A program made the position numbers and the translations under genes. The notes beneath the pieces were generated by a model. It was not told where the DNA came from and made no database searches. It saw nothing but the letters and a program-made list of their open reading frames with translations. DNA of 64,000 bases from Streptomyces sp. Je 1-369. Its GTDB lineage: Bacteria; Actinomycetota; Actinomycetes; Streptomycetales; Streptomycetaceae. How positions within the stretch are numbered: position 1 is the stretch's first letter; every line of letters begins with the position of its first letter. The stretch is from assembly GCF_026810505.1 (NCBI RefSeq), contig NZ_CP101750.1, positions 773,448 through 837,447 of the forward strand. Direction: 5' to 3'. Below, piece after piece: positions 46,701 to 55,740 of the stretch.

Positions 46701-49700
46701 CCTCTTGAGCACCACGACTGCGGCCCCGCTGCCGGGCACCGCGCCCTTGGCGTCTGCGTCGAAGGGGCGACAGTGTCCGTCCGGTGAGAGGATGCTGCCC
46801 GCTTCGTAGCGGTAGCCCGGTTCGGTGAGCAGTGTCGCGCCACCGGCCAGTGCGATGGAGCAGTCTTGCCGACGCAGGCTGTTGCAGGCCTGGTGCACGG
46901 CTACCAAGGAGGTGGAGCAGGCGCTTTGCACCGTCACCGCCGGGCCGGTGAGGCCGAGCCGGTGCGCGGTCTGGGTTGCGAGGTACATCCATGGGTTGCC
47001 GCTGAGCAACCGGTGCTCTTCTGCGGAGCCCGGAGCGGCGCCCTGAGCGGCGAACCGGTGCAGCCACTCACGAGGCAGGGCCGTGCCGCCGAAGACTCCG
47101 ACCGTGGGCAGCGACTCGCACTGCGGTGGGTATCCGGCGTGCTCCAGCGCATTCCAGGAGCACTCCAGGAACAACCGCATCTGGGGGTCCATGACTGCGG
47201 CGTCCGCCGGGCTCATGTTGAACAGCGGAGCATCGAAGCCGTGCAGTTCAGGGAGCAGCCCAGCCGCTGCTACCCACGTCTCGTCGGATGGACGGGGGCT
47301 GCCACGGGTGATGCCGTCGCGGCAGTCGCACAGCAGTTGCCACAGGTCGTCGACGTTCTGTGCCCCGGGGAACCGGCCCGCCATGCCGATCACCGCGATG
47401 CCGTCGCAGTCCGGGACACTGAGGGCCCCGGTGCGGCGCTTGGTGCGTCCTGAGACCGCCGTCTCGGGTGTCTCCCGCTGGGCGAGCCGGTCGGCCAGAC
47501 AGGACGCGCAGCGCCGGATGGTCGGGTACTCGAAGAGGTCCGCCATGCTCGGCTCGAAACCCAGACGCGCAGTGATGCGCGCCTGGATGCGCATCAGGGC
47601 CAGCGAGTCGCCCCCCGCGTCGAAGAACAGGGTGTCCAGCCCTACGGTGTCGATATCGAGGACCTGGCACCAGATCTCCCTGAGCACCGGTTCCAGTGCG
47701 AGGGCACCGTCCTTCGCACCCGAAGAAGCCTGCGAAGGTATATCGGACGTGTCCGCCTCACGGGGGACCGGCAGCGCGGCGCGGTCCAGTTTTCCGTTGG
47801 GCCCGAGGGGCAGGGAGGGCATCAGCACCAGCGCGTACGGGACCATGTGTTCCGGCAGTTCGCGCCGCAGCGCCCGACGCAGTGCGTCCGTGTCCGCCTG
47901 CAGGGCATGGGCCGGCACGATGTACCCGACGAGGTGTGTGGTGCCTGGGCTGCTTTCCCGGGCGATGACGGCGGCCTGGGCGATGCCGGGCCGGCGGGCG
48001 AGGACGGCCTCGACCTCGCCCGGCTCGATGCGGAAGCCGCGCACCTTGACCTGGTCATCGACCCGGCCGATGAACTCCAGGTCCCCGTCGGCGTTGCGCC
48101 GTGCAAGATCCCCGGTACGGTACATCCGCTCCCCCGGCCGACCGTAAGGACATGCCACAAACCGCTGTGCCGTCAGCACCGGACGGCCCAGATATCCGCG
48201 GGCGACCCCGTTGCCGGACACGTAGAGCTCACCCACTTCCCCGGCGGGAACCTGGTGCAAGCCTTCGTCCAGCAGGTGCACGGCCATCGTGTCCAGCGCG
48301 CGGCCGATGGGCACCGTCCTCCCGAGCTGCCCGGTTGCTCGCACGTGGTGGCGGGTGGCAAAGACCGTGGTCTCTGTCGGTCCGTAACCATTGACCACGG
48401 TGGTGTTCGGGCAGTGCTCCAGCACTCGCCGCACCGCAGTGACCGGTACTGCCTCTCCTCCGGTCCACACCTCTTGGACCTCCGACAAAGACTCCGGTGC
48501 TTCCTCAGCCAGCAGCCGGAACAGTCCCGCCGTGAGCCATAGTCCGGTGATCTCCTCCTCGGTGATGAGGCGGACCAGTTCGAGAATGCCCAGCCTGCCG
48601 TCCGGTGCCACCGTGAGGCGTCCGCTGTGCAGCAGCGGTGCCCACAGTTCGTAGGTGGCCGCATCAAAGGTGTGTGGTGAGTGCAGGAGTACCCGCTGGT
48701 GCGCCTGACCGCTGAAACTGCTGTCGGTGGCGAGCGCCGCGACATCCGCCTGCGTGGTGATGACGCCTTTGGGGTGTCCGGTGGAGCCGGAGGTATAGAT
48801 CACGTAAGCGGGGTGCCCCGGCAACACACGGGCGCCGCGTTCCTCATCGCTGAGGTCGGACGAGTCCAGGCAGTGCAGGCTCTGCACCACCTCCGGATCA
48901 TCGAGTACCAGTTGCTGCCGCGACGAGACGGCTTCAGGAGGCAGCTGCCGTAGCGCGGCCCGCACGGTCACCACCAGCACCGGATCCGCGTCCGCCAACA
49001 CAAACTCAATGCGCCGGGCGGGAAGAGACAGATCCACCGGAAGGTAGGCCGCCCCGGTCTTGGCGACCGCCACGCAGGCAACCACCAGATCCACCGAGCG
49101 CGGCAACGCCAACGCCACAACCCGCTCCGGCCCGGCACCCCGCGCAACCAGCCACCGGGCAAGCCGATTGGCCCGCGCATTCACCTCCCCATACGTCAGC
49201 TCCCCACCCACCACACCCGCATCACGAACCGCAACCACATCCGGACCCCGCACCACCACCCCCTCGAACAACGCCGCCAGTACCGCCGGTTCCCGGGGCG
49301 AGCAGGTGACGGCGTGCTGAGGGGCAGGGAGGGTCCGCGGTCGTCGGCGCAGACCCTCGACGTCCAAGGTGCTGACCGGCCGCGCGGGGTCGGCTGCCGC
49401 GGCGGTCAGCAACTGTTCCAGACACCCGAGCAACCACTCCGCTGTTTCGCGCTCGAACAGCTCGGTGGCGTACTCGACCACACAGTCGATGTTGGTCATG
49501 CGGCCGTCGGCTCCTCGTCGCTCCCAGAACTCGAAGAGCAGGTCGAACTTGGCGGACCCATTGTGCGCAACGTGCACTTGGGTGCCCTCATGGGTGCCGT
49601 CCGACAGGTCCAGTTGGGGCGAGGGGTTGTTCTGGACCACCAGCGCGACTTGGAACAGGGGGTTGCGATGCAGAGACCGTGCGGGGTTGACCGCTTCCAC

Positions 49701-52502
49701 GACGCGCTCGAACGGCAGGTCCTGGTGATCGAAGGCCGCGAAGGCCGTTTCCCGTGCGCGGCGGATCAACTCGTGGAAGGCGGGGGCGCCGGAGGTATCG
49801 GTGCGCAGCACCAGCGTGTTCGCGAAGAAACCTACGAGGTGGTCCAGAGCGGGAGCGCTCCGGCCGGCAACGATCGTGCCCAGCGGGATGTCGGTCCCCG
49901 CTCCCAGCCGGGTCAGCAACCCGGCGAGCCCGGCCTGAAGAACGGTGAACAGGCCGGTGTCGTTCTGGCGTCCCAGGTCGAGCAGCTTGCGGTGCATCTG
50001 GTCCGGCCAGGCCGCGCGGACCCGTGCGCCACGGTGACTTGGCACCGTCGGGCGCGCGCGGTCAACGGGCAAGGGGAGTTCAGTGGGCAGACCCGCCAAC
50101 GTGTCTCTCCAATAGGACAGGTGCCGCCGCGTGTCCTTCGTCGGAGTGTCCGCGCTGCCGAGCAGTTCGCGTTGCCAGAGCGTGTAATCGCCGTACTGTA
50201 CGGGCAGTGGGGTCCAGTCGGGGCCGCGTCCGGCGCAGCGGGCCCGGTATGCCTCCGCGAGATCCGCACAGAGCTGTGCTGCGGACCAACCGTCGCAGGC
50301 GATGTGGTGCACGATGAGCAACAAGACGGTTTCGTCCGGAGCGGTTTCAAACAGTTCGGCACGGAGCGGCAGCTCTCGCGTCAGGTCGAAGCCCCGCCGC
50401 GCGCCGGCCTCCACGCACGTGCCCGCCTCGGCCGCGGAGACGACGCGCACGTTCAGCACCGGGCGGGCGCACTCCGGTTCGAGCACCACCTGGCGCGGCA
50501 GCCCCGAGGTGGCAGGAAACAGGGTGCGCAGACTCTCGTGGCGCGCGGCCACATCGCCCAGCGCGGCCCTCAGGGCGTCCCGGTCCACCGTGCCGCGCAG
50601 GTGTACCGTCAAGGGAATCGCATAGCTTGGGGCGGCCTCCGCGATCTGGTTCAAGAACCACAGGCGGCGCTGCCCGTGCGAGAGAGTCAGCACGGTCGGT
50701 CGCTCCCTGGGAGCCAGCTCCGGTCCGCCGCTCAAGCGTTCGGAGCGCTGCACGGCTGCCGCTAGTCCCGCAACGGTCGGTGTCTCGTACACCTCTCTGA
50801 GCTGCAGGTCCACGGCGTACCGGGCGCGAATACGGTGCAACAGGCGGGCGGCTGAAAGGGAGTCGCCGCCCAATGCGAAAAAGTCGTCCTCGGCCCCGAC
50901 GGGCTCCACACCGAGCACCGCACCGACAAACCCGGCCAGTTGCTCCTCCACACAGCCGTGGGGGGCCGGTCCCTGGAATTGGAGGGAACGTTCTACCGGT
51001 CTGGCGGCAAGTGCAGCGCGATCCACCTTGCCGTTCGGCGTCAGCGGCAGCGCCTCCAGTGCGATGAGCAGCGAGGGCACCATGTAGTCGGGCAGCATCT
51101 CCCCGAGCCGTCGGCGCAGCGAGTCGGTATCCGGCGTCTGGCCGCCGCCAGATTTCACATACCCGACGAGGTGTGTGGTGCCGGGGCTGCTTTCCCGGGC
51201 GATGACGGCGGCCTGGGCGATGCCTGGCCGGCGGGCGAGGACGGCCTCGACCTCGCCCGGCTCGATGCGGAAGCCGCGCACCTTGACCTGGTCATCGACC
51301 CGGCCGATGAACTCCAGGTCCCCGTCGGCGTTGCGCCGTGCCAGATCCCCGGTACGGTACATCCGCTCCCCCGGCCGACCATAGGGACATGCCACAAACC
51401 GCTGTGCCGTCAGCACCGGACGGCCCAGATAACCACGAGCCAGCAGTGGCCCCGTCACATAGAGCTCTCCCGTCGCCCCGGCCACCACCGGCTCGAGCTT
51501 TGCATCCAGTACGTGACAGTCCGCGTCACGCACCGGTCGGCCGATCGGAGGCGAGCCTGCCCCGGTCAAAGGGAGGCTGACGGAGGCACAGACCGTGGTT
51601 TCGGTGGGGCCGTACGCGTTGAGCATCCGCCGTCCCGGCGCCCACTGCGCCACCAGGTTTCCGGGGCAGGACTCGCCGGCCACGATGAGCGTGACGCCCG
51701 GCGGCAGGCCGTCGTCGGGCAGGGCGGCCAGCACGGACGGAGGAAGTGTCAGGTGGGTGATTTGTTCCTGTGTGACCAGTCCGACCAGCTCCGGCCCTGG
51801 CAGCAGCCGCTCGGCCGGAGCCACCACCAGAGTCGCACCGGACAGCAGTGCCATGCACAGTTCCCAAAAGGACGCATCGAAGGTCGGCGAAGCGAACTGC
51901 AACACCCGGCTGGACCGGACCAGCGCGCACCGCTCTTGCTGCGTGGCAGCCAGGGCCTCGACGCCCCGGTGCGTGGTGATGACGCCTTTGGGGTGTCCGG
52001 TGGAGCCGGAGGTATAGATCACGTAAGCGGGGTGCCCCGGCAACACACGAGCGCCGCGTTCCTCATCGCTGAGGTCGGACGAGTCCAGGCAGTGCAGGCT
52101 CTGCACCACCTCCGGATCATCGAGTACCAGTTGCTGCCGCGACGAGACGGCTTCAGGAGGCAGCTGCCGTAGCGCGGCCCGCACGGTCACCACCAGCACC
52201 GGATCCGCGTCCGCCAACACAAACTCAATGCGCCGGGCGGGAAGAGACAGATCCACCGGAAGGTAGGCCGCCCCGGTCTTGGCGACCGCCACGCAGGCAA
52301 CCACCAGATCCACCGAGCGCGGCAACGCCAACGCCACAAACCGCTCCGGCCCGGCACCCCGCGCAACCAGCCACCGGGCAAGCCGATTGGCCCGCGCATT
52401 CACCTCCCCATACGTCAGCTCCCCACCCACCACACCCGCATCACGAACCGCAACCACATCCGGACCCCGCACCACCATCCGCTCAAACAACGCCGCCAAC
52501 AA
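43746..52502 (-). CDS. Hybrid NRPS-PKS: A-T-C-A-T-KS-AT-T-TE
   Basis: 2,918 residues from TTG 52502, seven bases after GGAGG. Domains: A1 about 1-500; T1 GGDSL (Ser548); C 604-1040 (VHHIACDGW at 731-739); A2 1075-1575; T2 (Ser1633); KS 1700-2115 (Cys1862 in QSACSTS, His1996, His2036); AT 2212-2510 (GHSLGEYAA, Ser2310; AGLHS, His2409); T3 (Ser2624); TE 2675-2918 (GGHSSGG, Ser2760; Asp2787; His2893). There is no KR, DH, ER or epimerase. By alignment to GrsA, the A1 pocket reads D-A-W-T-I-A-A-V-C (Phe-like) and A2 reads D-A-Y-W-W-G-G-V-F (aliphatic, Val-like; less certain). The AT looks malonyl-type. Two amino acids plus one malonate, ketone unreduced, predict a dipeptidyl beta-keto thioester that may cyclise to an N-acyl tetramic acid. 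The lack of an initial C domain suits a starter module. Confidence 0.93.
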   Translation of the reverse strand: MLAALFERMVVRGPDVVAVRDAGVVGGELTYGEVNARANRLARWLVARGAGPERFVALALPRSVDLVVACVAVAKTGAAYLPVDLSLPARRIEFVLADADPVLVVTVRAALRQLPPEAVSSRQQLVLDDPEVVQSLHCLDSSDLSDEERGARVLPGHPAYVIYTSGSTGHPKGVITTHRGVEALAATQQERCALVRSSRVLQFASPTFDASFWELCMALLSGATLVVAPAERLLPGPELVGLVTQEQITHLTLPPSVLAALPDDGLPPGVTLIVAGESCPGNLVAQWAPGRRMLNAYGPTETTVCASVSLPLTGAGSPPIGRPVRDADCHVLDAKLEPVVAGATGELYVTGPLLARGYLGRPVLTAQRFVACPYGRPGERMYRTGDLARRNADGDLEFIGRVDDQVKVRGFRIEPGEVEAVLARRPGIAQAAVIARESSPGTTHLVGYVKSGGGQTPDTDSLRRRLGEMLPDYMVPSLLIALEALPLTPNGKVDRAALAARPVERSLQFQGPAPHGCVEEQLAGFVGAVLGVEPVGAEDDFFALGGDSLSAARLLHRIRARYAVDLQLREVYETPTVAGLAAAVQRSERLSGGPELAPRERPTVLTLSHGQRRLWFLNQIAEAAPSYAIPLTVHLRGTVDRDALRAALGDVAARHESLRTLFPATSGLPRQVVLEPECARPVLNVRVVSAAEAGTCVEAGARRGFDLTRELPLRAELFETAPDETVLLLIVHHIACDGWSAAQLCADLAEAYRARCAGRGPDWTPLPVQYGDYTLWQRELLGSADTPTKDTRRHLSYWRDTLAGLPTELPLPVDRARPTVPSHRGARVRAAWPDQMHRKLLDLGRQNDTGLFTVLQAGLAGLLTRLGAGTDIPLGTIVAGRSAPALDHLVGFFANTLVLRTDTSGAPAFHELIRRARETAFAAFDHQDLPFERVVEAVNPARSLHRNPLFQVALVVQNNPSPQLDLSDGTHEGTQVHVAHNGSAKFDLLFEFWERRGADGRMTNIDCVVEYATELFERETAEWLLGCLEQLLTAAAADPARPVSTLDVEGLRRRPRTLPAPQHAVTCSPREPAVLAALFEGVVVRGPDVVAVRDAGVVGGELTYGEVNARANRLARWLVARGAGPERVVALALPRSVDLVVACVAVAKTGAAYLPVDLSLPARRIEFVLADADPVLVVTVRAALRQLPPEAVSSRQQLVLDDPEVVQSLHCLDSSDLSDEERGARVLPGHPAYVIYTSGSTGHPKGVITTQADVAALATDSSFSGQAHQRVLLHSPHTFDAATYELWAPLLHSGRLTVAPDGRLGILELVRLITEEEITGLWLTAGLFRLLAEEAPESLSEVQEVWTGGEAVPVTAVRRVLEHCPNTTVVNGYGPTETTVFATRHHVRATGQLGRTVPIGRALDTMAVHLLDEGLHQVPAGEVGELYVSGNGVARGYLGRPVLTAQRFVACPYGRPGERMYRTGDLARRNADGDLEFIGRVDDQVKVRGFRIEPGEVEAVLARRPGIAQAAVIARESSPGTTHLVGYIVPAHALQADTDALRRALRRELPEHMVPYALVLMPSLPLGPNGKLDRAALPVPREADTSDIPSQASSGAKDGALALEPVLREIWCQVLDIDTVGLDTLFFDAGGDSLALMRIQARITARLGFEPSMADLFEYPTIRRCASCLADRLAQRETPETAVSGRTKRRTGALSVPDCDGIAVIGMAGRFPGAQNVDDLWQLLCDCRDGITRGSPRPSDETWVAAAGLLPELHGFDAPLFNMSPADAAVMDPQMRLFLECSWNALEHAGYPPQCESLPTVGVFGGTALPREWLHRFAAQGAAPGSAEEHRLLSGNPWMYLATQTAHRLGLTGPAVTVQSACSTSLVAVHQACNSLRRQDCSIALAGGATLLTEPGYRYEAGSILSPDGHCRPFDADAKGAVPGSGAAVVVLKRLTDALADQDTVHAVIRGSAVNNDGARKAGFAAPSVAGQRDLLIAAWSAAGLRPENIAYIEAHGTGTVVGDAVEIRALAQAFQTLSPPVGRCALGSVKSNLGHLDAAAGVTGLVKAVLAVKHGIIPGTPHHRRPNAELACQSTPLYVNSATIRWPQDEHQTVRTAGVSAFGIGGTNAHVVVEAAPAQRPSAPPPGPQLLPVSARTDAALKATTRRLAAHLLASPEAALADVAYTLRHGRTPQPLRRAVVAASAERAARALEHQEPAAFTGSPDPDRPRRLVFMFPGVATHQPGTGHDLYNREPVFRAEIDRCADRFAQELGTDIRAVLLPKPGHQLRAAEELLRPSRNMAAVFATEVALSRLLASKGLHAGAAVGHSLGEYAAACAAQALAVEDAIALVALRGRLCDELPPSAMLSVPLPSEELAPRLGPHLSIAVVNGPQHCVAAGPDTAIEDLRQTLAAQGVEGHRLRIAAGLHSPLVEPVMDQLAERAATMPIQAPRIPLMSNVTGTWATPSVIADAGYWARHLRSTVQFGKGLTTLLGDDDTEQLLVETGPGQTLATLVRMHPLAANAALVATALPTAGDSDRSETASVLDTVAALWCAGFDVDWAAFDAAKPRRRVPLPTYPFDGAGGPSGEMPSVIPVRQPAPTNPVSAVSRALVSQSVAEIWTELLGVEPAHDADHFFRSGGDSLLAVQISSRLRQALGMTVSTHTLLEHPTVGELVDHLVHVAEARQAPRSPDRLLVTVQQGSTGRIPIFMVQAIGGTVFSYRELAASIGPEQPMYAFRAAGLEDGEEPFDSITAMADRYAQELLSNRPAGPYIIGGHSSGGVVAYEMARQLISRGAEPPLVLMLDTVTVAQSQQLGISTIPDVRVLIDAFQEIAPEPTDALRSAIENDPRVRDVVVRTNLALSRYQPEPCPADLVYVRAADRDQLLAPDAHQWWAGYCQGEMTVHHIPGNHFTIMEPPCVLQVASLLARHLPDPAQ
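47922..48200. repeat. A2 C-terminal flank, near-identical to 51159-51437
   Basis: These 279 bases encode RGYLGRPV...THLVGY of the A2 domain and repeat almost base for base in A1 at 51159-51437. The 93 residues agree completely, and only a few silent differences are seen. Confidence 0.85.
48753..49283. repeat. A2 N-terminal flank, near-identical to 51972-52502
   Basis: These 531 bases encode the first 177 residues of the A2 domain, through YTSGSTGHPKGVITT. They match A1 at 51972-52502 with only two amino-acid changes (R/G and F/V) and a few base changes. The substrate-pocket segment between this repeat and the 47.9 kb repeat is unrelated in the two domains. Confidence 0.88.
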
Positions 52503-53094
52503 CCGTCAACCTCCGAGTGACTGAACGCATAATCTGCGCGGGGCCTGGACACGTCCGAGCAGAAAGGGGGGGGGGGGCTGGCGTCGAACTGGATGACATC
52601 GCTCCGTACCTCGATCAAAGGGAAATGACTGCACGCTGGCAATCCGCGTGATCGCACATCCGGAAGCCCTTGGAGCAGAGCCGGTGTACGGATGGGATGA
52701 GTACACGCCGTCTCACGCGCCCGGTGCGCCATGCGTCCGCCCTCTGCGCCCCGTCAATCCCGATGGGGGCAACCGGAACTGACTGGCTGAGACTTGGAGA
52801 CGGAGCAGGTCGCAAACGGGGCCGCCGGGCTCGTTGCAGTACAGGCCCGCGTATGTGTACGCAAGCCGCTCATACAGGGTGTGTCCGCGGTCTCGTTGTT
52901 CGGGCGGTCCGGTTGGCCAGCAGACTGCGTGGCGGCTTGGTCGGTTCAGCGGGAGCGTTATCCGCGCCATGCTCGTCAACCGTCCGCGGATCACCGGCCT
53001 GAGCAGGGACGTGGTTTCTGTACTCATCGCGTGACGCGGCCCGTTGTGGGCCGCTCAGCGACACCCACTTTCGGAAGGTCCGAGGCGACGAGCG
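52503..53094. other. Region upstream of the NRPS-PKS gene
   Basis: This should contain the NRPS promoter. A run of eleven G occurs at 52566-52576. No regulator gene is seen, and the frames on both strands lack family resemblance. Confidence 0.45.
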
Positions 53095-53256
53095 ATGGGA
53101 GCCGGAGCACGCCACAAGCTGGTGTTCGTCGAGCGGCTGCCCGCCACGCATGTCCGTCTCCGCCACGAAGACCAGCCTTTGCTGGTCCAGCGTGGCTGTG
53201 CGGTGGCCCGGGCATCCATGCCCATACGGAGAGGTGCGCGCGCGGACGAAGCCTGA
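53095..53256 (+). pseudogene. IS5-family-like transposase N-terminal fragment
   Basis: The frame reads ARHKLVFVERLPATHVRLRH, resembling the N-terminal start of Streptomyces IS5-group transposases (RHRLVFVDRLLVTLVHLRH type). After about ten altered residues comes LLVQRGCAVARASMPIRRGA, which fits a position further along the same protein, so an internal part is deleted. No inverted repeats are identified. Confidence 0.4.
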
Positions 53257-53482
53257 ACTTTACGAAGCAACTTCTACCGGAGGGCACACCATGTCGCCGA
53301 AGTAGCCGCGGCACCCCGGTGTCTCACCAGATTCAGGGACGTACCGCGGGCTGTGGCTGAGACGCGGGTGCTCGGCCGAAAGCTGACCGGGACCGGCCAC
53401 GCCCGGTACGGCAGCAGGGCTCGGACCGCGCTTCGCGGCCCGAGCCCTGCCCCATGTGGTGCCGCCCCGCGGCGGCGGTGCG

Positions 53483-53695
53483 TCAGCTCTGTGCGGTGTC
53501 GTCGCTCGTCTGCCCTGCGTCGCCCTCGGCCGCGCCCACCTTCTCGCGCATCTTGCGCACCAGCTCCGCCTTCTGGTCGGCGGCACCCCGGCGGTCGAGG
53601 TTGCGGTGCGGACCGTTGTTCTGCCGCTCGGCACGGGACAGCCTCTTGCGCTTGCCGCCGCCCATGCCCACAGGGTTATTGATGTTCTTGCTCAC
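53483..53695 (-). CDS. DUF6243-type small basic protein
   Basis: 70 residues from the GTG at 53695, behind GGGAG. It begins MSKNINNPVGMGGGKRKRLS and continues RAERQNNGPHRNLDRRGAAD, a conserved Streptomyces small protein (DUF6243). It is highly basic at the N-terminus with an acidic tail (EGDAGQTSDDTAQ) and is probably intrinsically disordered. Function unknown; nucleic-acid or ribosome association is only a guess from composition. It is intact and alone, between an IS5-like relic and an IS630-like relic. Confidence 0.85.
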   Translation of the reverse strand: MSKNINNPVGMGGGKRKRLSRAERQNNGPHRNLDRRGAADQKAELVRKMREKVGAAEGDAGQTSDDTAQS

Positions 53696-53911
53696 GGGTT
53701 CTCCCGAAATAGTGTCAAGTGCCTACGGATTCATCGGTGAGGGACGGGCGCGGCGACATCGAAGGACGTCAACAAGGGCCCGTCACTCCCTCACTCGTAA
53801 ATCGGCGTCTGGAAGAACATGACCAAGACGTTACCCGGTTCCGTCGGCCCCGCACACCAAGTTGTTCGGGATCCGGCAGCGCCATTCCTGTCACAGCGCG
53901 TGAGCGGGGGC

Positions 53912-54118
53912 CTCGATGCGGTTCGGCCAACGAACTGTTCGTGGGCGTGTAAGTGAGCTCGACGTTGTGGGCCGTGGCTCAGTCGCCGGCCCGGCGATCC
54001 TTCTTCGTGGTCAGGTGCGGGGAGAAGTTGTCGAGCACGATCGCGATGCGGATCTCCGACGGGCAGGGGCTGCGCAGGTAGCGGCAGAACTCCATGAACC
54101 TCGTCCGGTTCTCCTTCG
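53912..54118 (-). pseudogene. IS630-family transposase C-terminal fragment
   Basis: The minus strand reads KENRTRFMEFCRYLRSPCPS, then EIRIAIVLDNFSPHLTTKKD, an in-frame stop (TGA near 53975), and HNVELTYTPTNSS. The second catalytic aspartate (LDNFSPH) and the YTPTNSSWLNRIE-type end are those of IS630/Tc1-mariner transposases, but the last part is frameshifted. Its left-over abuts the amidohydrolase fragment at 54118. Confidence 0.7.
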
Positions 54119-54707
54119 GTGGCCGCCGAAGCCGGCATCGACGGCCTCACCCACGTGTTCATGGACCAGCCGCACACCGCCGAGATCATCGGCGTCATCA
54201 AGGACGCGGGGCATGTTCGTCATTCCTTGCGTCACTCTCAATGCCTCGATGATGGGGATCACCGGCAGCGAACTCGCCGACGATCCCCGAGTCGCCGCAC
54301 GCCTCGGCAACAAGTGGGACCAGACCCTGCGCTCCGGCTACAACCGTTACCCGCAAGGCAAACTCGAGGACGTGTACGACACCGTGCGCGCCCTGGACGC
54401 CGACGGCGTCGACATGCTGGCCGGTACCGACGTCTCCATGCCCGAGACGTTCTTCGGGGGCCTGGCACACGGAGCGAGCCTGCACCACGAACTGCAATAC
54501 CTCGTGACATCTGGCCTCACACCCGCACGGGCCCTTCGCGCCGCCACTGCGACCACGGCCCGCCGCTTCCGCCTCAGCGACCGGGGCCGCATCGCCGAAG
54601 GACTCCGCGCCGACCTTCTCCTGGTCGACGGCGACCCGACCAGCAACATCAGCGACACCCTCAACACCCGCGCCATCTGGCGCCGCGGCACCCGCCTGGC
54701 GGCATGA
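54119..54707 (+). pseudogene. Amidohydrolase, C-terminal half, frameshifted
   Basis: Reading starts inside the protein (VAAEAGIDGLTHVFMDQPHT), shifts frame near 54210, and continues MFVIPCVTLNASMMGITGSE ... VDMLAGTDVSMPE ... HGASLHHELQYLVTSGLTPA ... GLRADLLLVDGDPTSN to the stop. These are the second half of a metal-dependent amidohydrolase (imidazolonepropionase/prolidase-like) with the late Asp of AGTD kept. The N-terminal metal-binding HxH half is missing; the break point is the IS630 relic. Non-functional. Confidence 0.75.
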
Positions 54708-55114
54708 TCGCCATACCCGTGCGGTAGCCCCACAGAAAGGGACTCGCCTCCGGAGCCATCTGTGACAGACCCGGCCGTACTCGATGAAGACCGGTCACGG
54801 ACGAGCCTGGTGAGATCGGCCTCCCACCGGCAGCGTCCCACCAGTAGGTGTGACGCGTGCCTAGCTGAGGTGATATGCGCAGCTCGCTCGCGCATGTCTC
54901 TCTTGGAGAAAGGGCCGCACCACCACTGCGCTCGGACAACCCATGCTCGGCTGCAAGAACAGTCACCTCTACTCCCCCGGTCACTTCGGGCCCGCGTGAA
55001 GCAGCACCACAAGCGCAGGCTGAGTACGACGTCCGCTGAACGCATTTCGTACCGGTCAGCAGCCCGCCTGTATTCGGGCCGCAAGGGTGCCACTCCAGCT
55101 GGGTCTCTTCCCCC
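54708..55114. other. Gene-poor stretch between the amidohydrolase and AraC fragments
   Basis: No gene is recognised in these 400 bases; open frames on both strands lack family resemblance. It probably contains the missing, unrecognisable part of the AraC-type gene. Confidence 0.4.
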
Positions 55115-55214
55115 CTACCGCTGGGACTTCGCCCACCGCAGCAGGTACGCCGCCGCCTACCGTCAACGCCACGGCGTGACACCCTCGGCCACCCTGCACA
55201 AGACGCAGTTGTAG
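55115..55214 (+). pseudogene. AraC-family regulator C-terminal fragment
   Basis: About 32 residues (YRWDFAHRSRYAAAYRQRHG, VTPSATLHKT) correspond to the second helix-turn-helix of AraC-type regulators (WGFAHxSRFAAAYRxxYGVxPSxTLR), ending at a stop at 55214. Everything upstream is unrecognisable. Confidence 0.5.
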
Positions 55215-55740
55215 GAGGCCATGACGTTGGTGACGCCGCCCGGCCGCCGTGCGGGCGGCGGTTGATTTCCGGATCTCGCCCTCCAGGGCATACCCCGTAC
55301 CCGCCAGGTCAGCATCGCAACAGCCGCCTTCACAAGTCAGCCGCAGGCCCTCGCCCCCGGCCCGTCAACCAGCATCGCGACGAAACGCGTGTTCGACGCG
55401 CCGACCGTATCCCATCACCTATCGAGGTTCCCCCGAAGAATTCGGTGATGTATCTGCTCGACCGGCAGTGAGATGGCAATCGACTCCTGAGACAGCGGTG
55501 CGCCCTCGAGGCGGGCATCCAGCAAGGCCCCGGGCCCCCACACCCACGGCCACGCTCGACGCTCGGTCGGCCGTCGGTCGTCGGCCGGTCCCGCTGGACC
55601 CACAGCAGAGCGTCCACGCCGGACGGGTCACGTGGTGGAGCCCTCTGTCCGCCACCAAGCCCTCGACAATGTCAGCCGCCTCGCCGGCCACTTCCTCGCC
55701 GCCCAAGCGACCGAAGGGACCCGCAGGCCGACTGCTTTCT
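55215..55740. other. Gene-poor stretch downstream of the TetR gene
   Basis: No gene is supported. A short plus-strand segment near 55630-55740 (LDNVSRLAGHFLAAQATEGT) is helical but unidentified. Confidence 0.4.

Noticed and set aside
45238..47067. 609-codon minus-strand frame inside the NRPS-PKS gene
   Set aside because: Arginine/proline/glycine-rich shadow in another frame of the KS-AT coding region.
53292..53306. ATG after GGAGG followed by only a few codons (ATG TCG CCG AAG TAG)
   Set aside because: A four-residue peptide next to an IS relic; most likely chance or the end of a deleted gene.
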